Source of the DNA: Holophagales bacterium
Lineage (GTDB): Bacteria > Acidobacteriota > Thermoanaerobaculia > Multivoradales > Multivoraceae
Length of the DNA stretch: 64,000 nucleotides
Reading direction: 5' to 3'
NCBI GenBank assembly: GCA_009836625.1
Contig: VXVC01000001.1
Location: forward strand, 1 to 64,000
How positions within the stretch are numbered: position 1 is the first letter of the stretch; the number at the start of each line of letters is the position of its first letter. The notes below the pieces were generated by a model that searched no databases, was not told where the DNA came from, and saw only the letters and a program-made list of their open reading frames with translations. A program made the translations under genes and the position numbers. Below are positions 16,980 through 25,877 of this stretch, one piece after another.

Positions 16980-17741
16980 GTGAACAGGTCCTTCCTCTCC
17001 GCGAGTTCCGTGCTCGCGGTCGCTTGGCTTCTCGCCGCCGCCGCGACGGCTCAGGCGGCCGACCCCCCGCTCGAGGTGCTGATGCGCGCCACCGACGACG
17101 CCATGCGGGGCGACTCCAGCGAGAGCCGGATCACGATGCGGATCAGGACCGAGCGCTGGCAGCGGGAGCTGCGGCTCCACGTCCTCTCCGAGGGCAGCGA
17201 GAAGGCGCTGGTGCGGATCGAAGCGCCGGCGAAGGAGCGCGGTACGGCGACGCTCAAGGTCGAGCAGAACATCTGGAACTACCTGCCGAAAGTCGACCGG
17301 ACGATCAAGGTGCCGGGGTCGATGATGCAGGCGGCGTGGATGGGCAGCCACTTCACGAACGACGACCTGGTCCACGAGTCCCGGTACAGCGAGGACTTCG
17401 AGTGCGCCTACCGGGAGCGGCCGGCGGACGGCTCCGGGCATTGGCTGGTGCGCTGCATCCCGCTGCCGGATGCGCCCGTCGTGTGGGGCGCGATCGACGC
17501 CCGGTTCCGGGCGCAGGACATGCTGCTCGACCAGGCCGAGTACTTCGACGAGCGCGACCGTCTGGTGCGCACGATCCGCTACCAGGACTTCGGTCCGCTG
17601 GGTGGCAGGACGCTGCCGAGACGGATGCGGGTGATTCCGGCGGACGATCCGGCCGAGTTCACCGAGATCGTCTACGAGGAACACGCGTTCGACGTCGATC
17701 TGCCGCCGGGTACCTTCTCGCTGCAGTCCTTGCGGCAGTAA
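16980..17741 (+). CDS. Outer-membrane lipoprotein-sorting (LolA-like) periplasmic protein
   Basis: A 253-residue exported protein with a signal peptide over about residues 1-28 (VLAVAWLLAAAATAQA). The mature part resembles the 'outer membrane lipoprotein-sorting protein' family: SESRITMRIRTERWQREL, KERGTATLKVEQNIWNYLPK, MGSHFTNDDLVHES and a C-terminal FDVDLPPGTFSLQSL. The LolA/LolB fold binds acyl chains in a half-barrel. GTG at 16980 sets the signal peptide at the N-terminus. It is the first gene of a five-gene set with two FtsX-type permeases, an ATPase and a beta-barrel, so it may be the periplasmic carrier of that system. Confidence 0.82.
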   Translation: MNRSFLSASSVLAVAWLLAAAATAQAADPPLEVLMRATDDAMRGDSSESRITMRIRTERWQRELRLHVLSEGSEKALVRIEAPAKERGTATLKVEQNIWNYLPKVDRTIKVPGSMMQAAWMGSHFTNDDLVHESRYSEDFECAYRERPADGSGHWLVRCIPLPDAPVVWGAIDARFRAQDMLLDQAEYFDERDRLVRTIRYQDFGPLGGRTLPRRMRVIPADDPAEFTEIVYEEHAFDVDLPPGTFSLQSLRQ

Positions 17742-17774
17742 GGCACCTTCGAGGTCCTGCCGAGGTCAAGCCAG

Positions 17775-19001
17775 ATGAAGATCCTCCGCATGGCCTGGCG
17801 CAACCTGTGGCGGAACGGCCGCCGCACGCTGGTCACGGTCGCCGCGATGACCCTTGCCCTGTGGAGCATGGTGCTCTACACCTCGCTGATGGAGGGGATG
17901 CTGGACAGCATGGAGACCACCCTCCTCGACGTGGAGTTGGGGGAGATCCAGGTCCACGCCGACGGCTACCGGGAACGGCCGTCCATCTGGGAACGGATCG
18001 AAGATCCGGACGCGCTGCTCCAGGCCCTGGACGAGACCGGGCTGCGGTCGACCGCGCGCCTGCTCGGCGGCGCTCTGGTCGCTTCGGGCGATGTCTCGAC
18101 CGGCGCCCTGCTCAAGGGCCTGCGCCCGGAACGCGACGCCCTGGTCAGCGAGGTCCATCAGCGGCTCGATCGGGGAGAGTGGTTGGATCCGGCGGATCCG
18201 AAGGGGGTCGTGCTCGGCTACCGGTTGGCCCGGACGCTGGCGGTCGAGGTCGGCAACGAACTCGTGGCGCTCAGCCAGGCGACCGACGGCAGCATGGCGA
18301 ACGACCTCTTCCGGGTGCGCGGCGTGCTCCAGAGCCTGAGCGAGGAGACCGACCGCGCGACCGTGTTCCTGCTCGAGGACGAGTTCCGCAACTTCTTCGC
18401 GCTGGAAGACGGCGCCCACCGGGTCATCGTCCGCAGTTCGGAAGGACAGGATCTCGCCGCGGCCGCGGGCCTGGTGGAGCAGGCCGCGGCCGCGAGCGCG
18501 CCCGGCGTCGAGGTCAGGAGCTGGCGCGACCTGCTGCCGGGCCTGGCGAACATCTTCGACTCGGCGCAGGCCGCCGTCCAGGTCGTGGCGTTCGTCGTGT
18601 ATGTCGTGATCGCGATCCTCATCCTGAACGCGATGCTGACGGCCGTCTTCGAGCGGATTCGGGAGTTCGGGGTGCTGAAGGCGATCGGCGTCTCGCCGCG
18701 ACGGGTGCTGGCGCTGATCCTGGTTGAGGGCGCGCTGCAGTCGGCGCTGGCGATCGGCATCGGTCTGGTCGCCAGCCTGCCCGCGCTCTGGTTCGTCACG
18801 ACGCGCGGGATCGACGTCGGCGGCCTGGGCGGAACGGCGATCATGGGCGTCGCGATGGATCAGATCTGGACCGGCGCCGTCTCGCCGCTGACGATTGCCG
18901 GGCCCGTGTTCATCCTGCTGTTCGTCGCGGGGGTGGCGGTGCTGTTTCCGGCGATCAAGGCGGCCCGGATCAACCCGATCGAGGCCATCCACCACCAGTA
19001 G
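17775..19001 (+). CDS. ABC transporter permease, FtsX/LolC-E type (first of two)
   Basis: A 408-residue inner-membrane protein of the MacB/LolCDE permease class. A helix near residues 22-42 follows the entry motif AWRNLWRNGRRTL. A large periplasmic domain spans about 45-265, and three C-terminal helices include VVAFVVYVVIAILILNAML. The FtsX-domain loop FERIREFGVLKAIG and the C-terminal FPAIKAARINPIEAIH are characteristic. It lies 33 bases after the LolA-like gene and 24 before the second permease. Confidence 0.88.
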   Translation: MKILRMAWRNLWRNGRRTLVTVAAMTLALWSMVLYTSLMEGMLDSMETTLLDVELGEIQVHADGYRERPSIWERIEDPDALLQALDETGLRSTARLLGGALVASGDVSTGALLKGLRPERDALVSEVHQRLDRGEWLDPADPKGVVLGYRLARTLAVEVGNELVALSQATDGSMANDLFRVRGVLQSLSEETDRATVFLLEDEFRNFFALEDGAHRVIVRSSEGQDLAAAAGLVEQAAAASAPGVEVRSWRDLLPGLANIFDSAQAAVQVVAFVVYVVIAILILNAMLTAVFERIREFGVLKAIGVSPRRVLALILVEGALQSALAIGIGLVASLPALWFVTTRGIDVGGLGGTAIMGVAMDQIWTGAVSPLTIAGPVFILLFVAGVAVLFPAIKAARINPIEAIHHQ

Positions 19002-19025
19002 CGGGACGAGGAAGGGAAGACGAGC

Positions 19026-20273
19026 ATGAGCGGACCCAACGTGGCAACCCTGGCCTGGCGCAACCTGTGGCGCAATCGCCGGCGAACCCTGCTGACCCTG
19101 GGCTCGATCGTCTTCGGCGTGTTCCTCGCCGTCGTGTTCACCGCCATGCAGGACCGCAACTGGAAGGACATGATCGACCTCGCCGCCAGGCTTGGAGGCG
19201 GTCACGTCAGCCTCCAGCATCCCGAGTACCTCGACAAGCCGACGCTGACCCGCACGGTCGTTCGCGGCGAGGCGCTCGAGGCCGCGCTCGAGTCGGAGGC
19301 CCGCCGGATCCAGCACGCCGTCGACCGGGTGATCGGTCCGACCATGCTGGCGACGGCGGGCGAGACCTTCAGCGCCGCTTTCATCGCCTTCGATCCGGAG
19401 GCCGAGGACGAGACGACGCTCTCGATTCTCGAGGCGATCGACGAGGGCTCGGCCCTCGAGGCGGGCGACCGCAACGGCGTGATCCTGGGCCACCGCCTGG
19501 CCAGCAACCTGGGGATGGAGCTGGGCGACAAGGTCGTCTACACGCTGACCGACAAGGACGGAGAGATCGTGAGCGGCCTGGCGAGGTTGCGGGGCACGCT
19601 CAGGACCAACGCGCCGACGGTCGACGGCGGCTTCTGCCTGCTGCCGATCGACACGGTGCGCGACCTCCTCGGCTACGGCCAAGACGAAGCGACCCTGGTC
19701 GCCGTGTTCCTGGAGGATCAGCGGGGAAGCGCCGGCGTCGCCAGGCGTCTCGGCGGCGAGCTCGGCGAGACGGCGGCCGCGGTTCCCTGGAACACGAGTC
19801 AGCCGCAACTGGCGGCGTTCATCGCGCTCAAGGTCGGCGGGGCGGTGGTCATGGAGATCCTGATCGCGATCCTGGTCGCGGCCGGCATCTTCAACACGAT
19901 GTTCGTCAGCGTGATGGAGCGGCTCCGGGAGTTCGGGATCATGCTGGCGATCGGCTGGAGCCCCGGCCGGCTGTTCCGGATGATCATGATGGAGAGCGCG
20001 TGGCTTGCCGTGCTCGGTCTGGCCGGCGCCTTCCTGATCACCCTTGGCCCCTACCTCTACCTGTCTTCCACCGGTCTCGACATGACCGCGCTCTACGGCG
20101 GCACGGTGGAAGTCGCGGGCGTCGGCCTGGATCCGGTGCTGAAGGTCGGCATCTTCCCGCGCAACGCGGTGCTGATCGGGCTGTTCGCGGTGCTGGCGAC
20201 CATCGCCTCCGGGATCTATCCGGCCTGGCGCGCGGGACGGGTGCAGCCGGTCGAAACGATCAAGGTCGTGTGA
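19026..20273 (+). CDS. ABC transporter permease, FtsX/LolC-E type (second of two)
   Basis: A 415-residue paralogue of the upstream permease with the same layout: LAWRNLWRNRRRTLLTLGS, one N-terminal helix, a large periplasmic domain, and three C-terminal helices around MERLREFGIMLAIGWSPGRL and YPAWRAGRVQPVETIK. The two proteins probably form the heterodimeric membrane part, as LolC and LolE do. ATG at 19026 is preceded by a GGAAGGGAAG purine tract. The ATPase gene starts one base after its stop. Confidence 0.88.
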   Translation: MSGPNVATLAWRNLWRNRRRTLLTLGSIVFGVFLAVVFTAMQDRNWKDMIDLAARLGGGHVSLQHPEYLDKPTLTRTVVRGEALEAALESEARRIQHAVDRVIGPTMLATAGETFSAAFIAFDPEAEDETTLSILEAIDEGSALEAGDRNGVILGHRLASNLGMELGDKVVYTLTDKDGEIVSGLARLRGTLRTNAPTVDGGFCLLPIDTVRDLLGYGQDEATLVAVFLEDQRGSAGVARRLGGELGETAAAVPWNTSQPQLAAFIALKVGGAVVMEILIAILVAAGIFNTMFVSVMERLREFGIMLAIGWSPGRLFRMIMMESAWLAVLGLAGAFLITLGPYLYLSSTGLDMTALYGGTVEVAGVGLDPVLKVGIFPRNAVLIGLFAVLATIASGIYPAWRAGRVQPVETIKVV

Positions 20274-20274
20274 C

Positions 20275-20967
20275 GTGGACGCCGAGCCGATCATCTCGCT
20301 TCGCGAAGTCACCAAGGTCTACCGCCAGGGCAGCGTCGACGTGCATGCCCTGAGGGGCCTGACGATGGACGTCGAAGCGGGCGAGTTCACGGCGATCTGC
20401 GGGCCTTCGGGTTCCGGCAAGACGACGATGCTCAACCTGATTGGCGCCCTCGACGCGATGACCTCGGGCTCGATCGTGCTCGAGGGACGGGAACTGGCGA
20501 GCCTGAACAAGAAGGAGTTGAGCGAACTCCGCCGCGACCGGATCGGCTTCGTGTTCCAGGCCTACAACCTGATGCCGGTCCTGACCGCGTACGAGAACGC
20601 CGAGATGGTTCTCTGGGTTCAGGGAGTCGACGGGCCGAGCCGGCGCGAGCGGGTGATGGGCCTGCTCGAGCAGGTGGGACTCGAGGGAATGGAGAACCGG
20701 CGACCGTCGGAACTTTCGGGCGGGCAACAGCAGCGGGTCGCGATCGCCCGCGCCATCGCCAGCAACCCGGCGGTGGTGCTCGCCGACGAGCCGACCGCCA
20801 ATGTCGACTCGGAGACCGCGGAGACGCTGCTCGACCTGATGGAGGAACTGAACAGGGAGCAGGGCGTGACCTTCGTGTTCTCGACCCACGATCCGCAGGT
20901 GATGGAGCGCGCCCGGCGGGTGGTCCGGCTTGTCGATGGAAGGGTCGCGAGCGACGAGCGGCGGTGA
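20275..20967 (+). CDS. ABC transporter ATP-binding protein, LolD/MacB type
   Basis: A 230-residue nucleotide-binding subunit. Walker A GPSGSGKTT, Q-loop GFVFQAYNLMPVLTAYENAE (the AYNL segment is typical of the LolD/MacB/FtsE group), signature LSGGQQQRVAIARA, Walker B VVLADEPTANVD and H-loop STHDP are all intact. It presumably drives the two upstream permeases as a mechanotransmission pump. The start is GTG at 20275. Its last ~30 bases overlap the start of the beta-barrel gene. Confidence 0.92.
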   Translation: MDAEPIISLREVTKVYRQGSVDVHALRGLTMDVEAGEFTAICGPSGSGKTTMLNLIGALDAMTSGSIVLEGRELASLNKKELSELRRDRIGFVFQAYNLMPVLTAYENAEMVLWVQGVDGPSRRERVMGLLEQVGLEGMENRRPSELSGGQQQRVAIARAIASNPAVVLADEPTANVDSETAETLLDLMEELNREQGVTFVFSTHDPQVMERARRVVRLVDGRVASDERR

Positions 20968-22225
20968 CCTGTTGCGGCTCGCCGCCGGTGGGTTGCTGCT
21001 TCTTGGAGCCGTGTCGCCAGCCACCGGGCAGACGGTGGTGGGCGGGGACGTGCGCGTCTTTGCCTTCCGGGTGCTGGAGGCGACAGACCTGGCCGGTGAC
21101 GCGGAGCCGGCCGAAGGGAACGGCGCGGCGGCGGGCGCCGGCGGCGTCGAACTCGGGATTCTGAGGCTCAAGCTCGACTCGCGTTGGCAGGCTTCATCCG
21201 GGAACCGCTTCCGTTTCGAGCTGCACGGCCTGGCGCAGGCCACGTCGCCGCCCGGAAGCGGAGCGGTGACTTCGATTGCCACCGGCGGCACGCGGCGCTT
21301 CTTCGACCTGGAGCGGGACTCATTCAGTGGAGGCGATGTGGCCGGAACGACGGAGATCGACCGGCTCAACCTGCGCTGGGACCGGCCCGGGTTCCGCATG
21401 GTCGTGGGCCGCCAGGCGATCACCTGGGGGGTGAACTACTTCTGGCCGGTCCTCGACCTGTTCGCGCCGTTCGCGCCGCAGCGCATCGACCGCGACTACA
21501 AGCCCGGAGTCGACGCGCTCCGTTTCACCGTCCCGGTGGGCGACTTCTCCGAGGTCGAGGTCATCGCTGCCGGCCAGGGCACGCGCACGCCGGACGATCT
21601 CAGTTTCGCCTCGCTCGGCCGTTTCCACAGCGAGCTGGGCGAGGGCCCCTCGAGCGTCGACTTCGGCTACATGGTGGGCGGCTTCCATCGCGACTTGGTC
21701 CTCGGCGGCTTCTTCTCGGCCGATGTCCGCGGCACCGGCCTGCGCGGCGAAGTCTCCTGGACCAGTCCGGGCTGCGATGCGGAGAGCACCCATCCCGTCT
21801 TTGGTTGCGGCGACTTCTGGCGCGTCACGGTGGGCGTCGACCGCCTCCTGACGCCCCGGCTGACCCTGATCGCCGAGGCGAGCTGGAACGGTTTCGGAGC
21901 CGGCGGGCCGGCGGACTACGCGCGACTTGCCGAGGCGGACCGCGTGCGGCGGGGCGAGGTCGTATCGCTCGGCCGGCGCTACGCCGGGATCTCCCTCGGA
22001 TGGCAGGCCCACCCGCTGCTGACCATAAGCGGCGCCGTGCTCTACAACCGGGACGATGCCTCGGCCCTCTTCCAGCCCGGCATCACCTGGTCCCTGTCCG
22101 ACCACGTGTCGATCGGCGCGGGTCTCATCGGATCGACCGGACGCGGCGTTCGGGACGGTGTCCTCGGCAGTGAGTACGGAGCGGTCCCCATCGTGGCCTG
22201 GTCGTCCCTGACCGCGTACTTTTAG
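20936..22225 (+). CDS. Predicted outer-membrane beta-barrel protein
   Basis: A 429-residue exported protein. An N-terminal signal includes LLRLAAGGLLLLGAVSPATG. The rest shows alternating hydrophobic strands (RFRFELHGLAQ, RMVVGRQAITWGVNYFWPV, GISLGWQAHPLLTISGAVLY) and ends in an aromatic residue (SLTAYF), as barrel proteins do. The GRQAITWG motif is like that of DUF1302-type barrels. ATG at 20936 overlaps the ATPase gene by 32 bases; TTG at 20930 and 20972 are alternatives. It is a candidate outer-membrane partner of the upstream ABC system. Confidence 0.75.
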   Translation: MEGSRATSGGDLLRLAAGGLLLLGAVSPATGQTVVGGDVRVFAFRVLEATDLAGDAEPAEGNGAAAGAGGVELGILRLKLDSRWQASSGNRFRFELHGLAQATSPPGSGAVTSIATGGTRRFFDLERDSFSGGDVAGTTEIDRLNLRWDRPGFRMVVGRQAITWGVNYFWPVLDLFAPFAPQRIDRDYKPGVDALRFTVPVGDFSEVEVIAAGQGTRTPDDLSFASLGRFHSELGEGPSSVDFGYMVGGFHRDLVLGGFFSADVRGTGLRGEVSWTSPGCDAESTHPVFGCGDFWRVTVGVDRLLTPRLTLIAEASWNGFGAGGPADYARLAEADRVRRGEVVSLGRRYAGISLGWQAHPLLTISGAVLYNRDDASALFQPGITWSLSDHVSIGAGLIGSTGRGVRDGVLGSEYGAVPIVAWSSLTAYF

Positions 22226-22234
22226 GTCGCGGAT

Positions 22235-22268
22235 CTTTACGGGTTGTTCACGAACCGTCGGCTACGCT
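22235..22268 (+). promoter_or_regulatory. Candidate PHO box and -10 element upstream of pstS
   Basis: CTTTACG (22235-22241), GGTT, GTTCACG (22246-22252) form two 7-base direct repeats with 4-base spacing, the 11-base period of PhoB sites. A -10-like TACGCT follows after ten bases (22263-22268), so the box would replace the -35 as in known PhoB-dependent promoters. The same 7-4-7 pattern occurs upstream of oprO, phoB and phoU in this window. Confidence 0.65.
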
Positions 22269-22314
22269 CCGCAGGCGTGGCCGGAACCTCGAATTGCAAC
22301 GGAATTCCAGTTAC

Positions 22315-23208
22315 ATGAAGACAACGAAACCCGCCTTCGTCTCATGCGTTCTGGCGCTCTCCGCCGTCCTGGTCGTTGCCTGCGGCGGTGGCGGCGGCAG
22401 TTCCCGCAGCCTGATCCAGAACAAGGGCTCTGACACCCTGGTCAATGTCGCCCAGGCGTGGGCCGAGGAGTACGCCGTGGTGGCGCCCGGTATCGCGGTC
22501 GCGGTGACCGGCGGCGGATCGGGGACGGGCATCGCCGCGATGATCAACGGCACGGTCGACATCGCGAACTCGAGCCGCAAGATGAAGGACTCCGAGCTCG
22601 AGCTGGCCCGCGGCAACGGCAACGAGCCGATCGAGTTCGTCGTCGGCTACGACGCCCTGGCGGTGTACGTCCATCCCGACAACCCGATGGACGAGGTGTC
22701 GCTGGACCAGTTGGCCGCGCTCTACGGCGAGGGCGGCGACATCGAGTCCTGGAGTCAGTACGGCGTCGAGGTGCCGGGTTGCAGCAGCGACGAGATCGTC
22801 CGCGTCAGCCGCCAGAACAACTCCGGCACTTACGTCTACTTCCGCGAGGCGGTGCTCGGCGACCGGCGGGACTTCCGGCTCGGCTCGCGCGACATGCACG
22901 GCTCCAAGGACGTCGTCGATCTGGTCGAGAACACCCCCTGCGCGATCGGCTACAGCGGCCTCGCCTACGCGACGGACCACGTGAAGATGCCTTGCGTCAG
23001 GCAAGGCGAGGACGGCGACTGCGTGTCTCCCTCGGTCGAGACCGCGATCGACGGCTCCTATCCCATCGCGCGTCCGCTGTTCATGTACACCGCGGGTGAG
23101 CCGGAAGGCGCCATTCGCGACTACATCGACTGGGTGCTCAGCGACGAGGGCCAGTGCATCATCTACGACAAGGGTTACGCGCCGCGCGGCGACGTGGACT
23201 GTTCCTGA
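22315..23208 (+). CDS. pstS: Phosphate ABC transporter, substrate-binding lipoprotein PstS
   Basis: A 297-residue periplasmic phosphate receptor, lipid-anchored: the signal ends in LVVAC with a Gly-rich linker after the Cys. Phosphate-binding loops are NKGSDT near the N-terminus, GGGSGTGIAAMINGTVDIAN and RQNNSGTYVYFRE. ATG at 22315 is preferred over the in-frame TTG at 22294 because it places the signal peptide at the N-terminus. It heads the pst operon under a PHO box and should be induced by phosphate starvation. Confidence 0.9.
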   Translation: MKTTKPAFVSCVLALSAVLVVACGGGGGSSRSLIQNKGSDTLVNVAQAWAEEYAVVAPGIAVAVTGGGSGTGIAAMINGTVDIANSSRKMKDSELELARGNGNEPIEFVVGYDALAVYVHPDNPMDEVSLDQLAALYGEGGDIESWSQYGVEVPGCSSDEIVRVSRQNNSGTYVYFREAVLGDRRDFRLGSRDMHGSKDVVDLVENTPCAIGYSGLAYATDHVKMPCVRQGEDGDCVSPSVETAIDGSYPIARPLFMYTAGEPEGAIRDYIDWVLSDEGQCIIYDKGYAPRGDVDCS

Positions 23209-23262
23209 ACGGGAACAGGCTCCCGGGAATGACGCGGCGTCCCACGTTCCCTGGCGGGCGTC

Positions 23263-24216
23263 TTGCCTGAGTTGGCGCACGCCGCGGACCGGCGGGATGC
23301 CGCGTGGTGGGTCGACCGCGCGGTCCGGATTCTCGTGCTGGCCGGCGGGCTGTCGGCGATCGTCTTCATCGCCGGCATCTTCGTGTTCATCACCCGCGAG
23401 GGCGCCGGCTTCGTCTTCGACCGCTTCGATTTCCGCGAGTTCTTCGGTTCGCCGCGCTGGACGCCGACCTCGAGCCACAACCCGACCTACGGCGCGCTCG
23501 CGCTGATCGCCGGAACCGCCTCGGTGACCGGACTCGCCATGGTCGTCTCCGTGCCGTTCTCGCTGGGGGCCGCCATCTACATCGGCGAGTTCGCGACCGG
23601 CCGCGTGCGCGAAACGCTCAAGGTCCTCGTGGAGCTCCTGGCCGCGATCCCCTCCGTGGTCTGGGGGTTCATCGGGCTGTCCATCATGAACCCCCTGATC
23701 ATCCAGACCTTCGACGTGCCGGTCGGCCTGAACGTCCTGAACGCCGGGGTCATCCTGGGGCTGATGGCGGCCCCGATCATGACCACGATCGCCGAGGATG
23801 CCCTGAAGGCCGTCCCGGACACCTATCGCGAGGCCGCCGAGGCGATGGGAGCGACCCGCTGGCAGGTCACCTTCAAGGTCGTGTTGCCGGCGGCTCGCAA
23901 CGGCCTGGTCGCGGCGACGCTGCTCGGCGTCGGCCGCGGCTTCGGCGAGACGATGGCCGTGCTGATGGCGAGCGGCCACTCGATCAACCTGCCGACGAGT
24001 CCCTTCGACTCGGTGCGGGCGCTAACCGCGACGATCGCCGCCGAACTCGGTGAGACGGCCGCCGGTTCCGATCACTACGGGGCGCTCTTCACGCTCGGCA
24101 TCTTCCTGTTCCTGGTCACTTTCGCGATCAACTTCGCGGCCGACGTGTTCGTGCGTGGCGGCCAGCGCAAGCACCGCCGCCGCGGCCGCCGGCCGGCCGC
24201 GTCGGCGAATCCGTAA
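23263..24216 (+). CDS. pstC: Phosphate ABC transporter permease PstC
   Basis: A 317-residue permease with six predicted helices. The first is near ILVLAGGLSAIVFIAGIFVF. The PstC-type core has PFSLGAAIYIGEF, LAAIPSVVWGFIGL and the EAA loop EAAEAMGATRWQVTFKVVLP, which contacts the ATPase, followed by GFGETMAVLM. The TTG at 23263 keeps the N-terminal helix, but the exact start is uncertain. pstA follows nine bases later. Confidence 0.92.
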   Translation: MPELAHAADRRDAAWWVDRAVRILVLAGGLSAIVFIAGIFVFITREGAGFVFDRFDFREFFGSPRWTPTSSHNPTYGALALIAGTASVTGLAMVVSVPFSLGAAIYIGEFATGRVRETLKVLVELLAAIPSVVWGFIGLSIMNPLIIQTFDVPVGLNVLNAGVILGLMAAPIMTTIAEDALKAVPDTYREAAEAMGATRWQVTFKVVLPAARNGLVAATLLGVGRGFGETMAVLMASGHSINLPTSPFDSVRALTATIAAELGETAAGSDHYGALFTLGIFLFLVTFAINFAADVFVRGGQRKHRRRGRRPAASANP

Positions 24217-24225
24217 CGAGGCGCC

Positions 24226-25095
24226 ATGTTCGAAGCGACCGCACAGAACCGCCGCAACCGGAAGGTCGAGGGTCTGTTCCGGCTCCTCTTCCTGTGGATG
24301 ACCTGCATGCTCATCCTGCCGGTCGCCCTCATCCTGGGGGTGCTTATCGTGCGTGGAGGGCCGGCCATCTCGTGGGAGTTCCTGTTCACCCAGCCGATCA
24401 ACAACATGACCGCGGGCGGCATCCTGCCGGCCCTCGTGGGTACCGTGTGGCTGGTCGTCGTCGCCCTGATCGCCTCGGTGCCGGTCGGCGTGGCGGCGGC
24501 GCTCTACCTGAGCGAGTACGCGCCGGACAACCGACTCACCCGGGCCATCAACCTGGCGATCATCAACCTGGCCGGCGTACCGTCCATCGTCCACGCCCTC
24601 TTCGGCCTCGGCGCGTTCGTCATCTTCTTCCGCTTCGGCACGAGCATCCTGGCCGCCAGCCTGACGTTGGCGGTCATGACGCTGCCCGTGGTGATCGTCG
24701 CCACCCGGGAGTCGCTCCAGACCGTGCCGCTCGCGTTCCGCGAGGCTTGCTGGAACATGGGCGCGACCCGCTGGCAGACCATCCGCAAGATCGTGCTGCC
24801 GAACGCGATCAGCGGCATCCTCACCGGGGTCATCCTGGAGGTGTCCCGCACGTCGGGCGAGACGGCTCCGATCATGTTCACGGGCGCCGCGTTCTTTCTT
24901 CCCTTCCTGCCGCAGGGCGTGCTTGACCAGACGATGGCGATGTCACTGCACCTGTTCGTCATCTCGACCCAGGTGCCGGACGTGCCGGAGCACATGCCCT
25001 TCGGCGTCGCACTGGTCCTGATCTCCATGGTGCTGGCGATGAACGGGATCTCGATCGCCTTCCGCGTCTACCTGCGGGGCCGCAAGAAGTGGTGA
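24226..25095 (+). CDS. pstA: Phosphate ABC transporter permease PstA
   Basis: A 289-residue partner permease of PstC. A first helix covers MLILPVALILGVLIV; SVPVGVAAALYLSEYAP, GVPSIVHALFGLGAFVIF and the EAA loop REACWNMGATRWQTIRKIVLP follow, then RTSGETAPIMFTGAAFF, a typical PstA stretch. ATG at 24226 has GAGG just upstream. Its stop overlaps the start of pstB1, so the operon is translationally coupled. Confidence 0.93.
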   Translation: MFEATAQNRRNRKVEGLFRLLFLWMTCMLILPVALILGVLIVRGGPAISWEFLFTQPINNMTAGGILPALVGTVWLVVVALIASVPVGVAAALYLSEYAPDNRLTRAINLAIINLAGVPSIVHALFGLGAFVIFFRFGTSILAASLTLAVMTLPVVIVATRESLQTVPLAFREACWNMGATRWQTIRKIVLPNAISGILTGVILEVSRTSGETAPIMFTGAAFFLPFLPQGVLDQTMAMSLHLFVISTQVPDVPEHMPFGVALVLISMVLAMNGISIAFRVYLRGRKKW

Positions 25096-25877
25096 GCGTT
25101 CCCGTCCGGGTGAGCGAGGCAGCCGGCTTCGCGATCGAGGTCGAGGACCTGGCGATCGGCTACCACGGCAAGCCGGCGCTTTCCGGCGTCACGCTCCAGG
25201 TGCCGACGCAGGAAATCTTCGGCATCATCGGACCGGCGAACAGCGGCAAGACGTCCTTTCTGCGCGCCATCAACCGGATGGACCTGATGACGGCGGGCAT
25301 GGAGGTGTCCGGCAGCGTGCGCGTCGAGGGGCGGGACGTTCGCAGTTGGCGCAACCCCTACGCCTTGCGGCAGCGGATCGGAGTCGTCTTTCCCCTGCCG
25401 GTGGGCCTGCCGCTGACCATCTACGACAACGTCGCCCTGTCGTCCCGGCTGCGGGGCACGCGGAAGAAGGCGGACCTGGACGTGATCGTCGAACGCTGCC
25501 TCCGCCGCGCGGCGCTCTGGGACGAGGTGAAGGACCGGCTCGATTCCCTGGGCAGCCTGCTCTCCGGCGGCCAGCAACAGCGGCTGACGATCGCCCGCGC
25601 CCTGTCGCAGGATCCGTCCATCCTGTTGCTCGACGAGTTCTCGATCGCGGTCGATCCGGTGACGACGATGCGGATCGAGGAGGTGCTGGCGGAGCTCAAG
25701 TCCGAGATGACGATCGTGCTGGTCACGAACCTCGTCCAGCAGGCGCGGCGGCTGGCCTCGCGGACCGCCTTCTTCCTGACCGGCGAGCTGGTCGAAGTGA
25801 CCGAGACGGAAACCATGTTCGAAGGCGGCGCCCAGGACCCGCGCACGACGGCCTACGTCGAAGGGAAGTTCGGATGA
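25089..25877 (+). CDS. pstB1: PstB-type ATP-binding protein with altered Q-loop and H-loop
   Basis: A 262-residue ATPase homologous to PstB. Walker A GPANSGKT (residues 48-55), signature LSGGQQQR (158-165) and Walker B ILLLDE are intact. The Q-loop Gln is replaced by Pro102 (VVFPLPVGLP, normally VFQxPxPFP), and the H-loop His by Asn214 (VTNLVQQA, normally VTHNMQQA). Its own Walker site should therefore be poor in hydrolysis, while it can still donate a good signature to a partner. GTG at 25089 overlaps the pstA stop; GTG 25092 is equally possible. The stop overlaps the start of pstB2. Confidence 0.85.
   Translation: MVSVPVRVSEAAGFAIEVEDLAIGYHGKPALSGVTLQVPTQEIFGIIGPANSGKTSFLRAINRMDLMTAGMEVSGSVRVEGRDVRSWRNPYALRQRIGVVFPLPVGLPLTIYDNVALSSRLRGTRKKADLDVIVERCLRRAALWDEVKDRLDSLGSLLSGGQQQRLTIARALSQDPSILLLDEFSIAVDPVTTMRIEEVLAELKSEMTIVLVTNLVQQARRLASRTAFFLTGELVEVTETETMFEGGAQDPRTTAYVEGKFG

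Noticed and set aside
17766-20315. An 849-codon minus-strand frame antisense to the ABC permeases
   Set aside because: Shadow of GC-biased coding; the sense frames have intact FtsX and ABC motifs.
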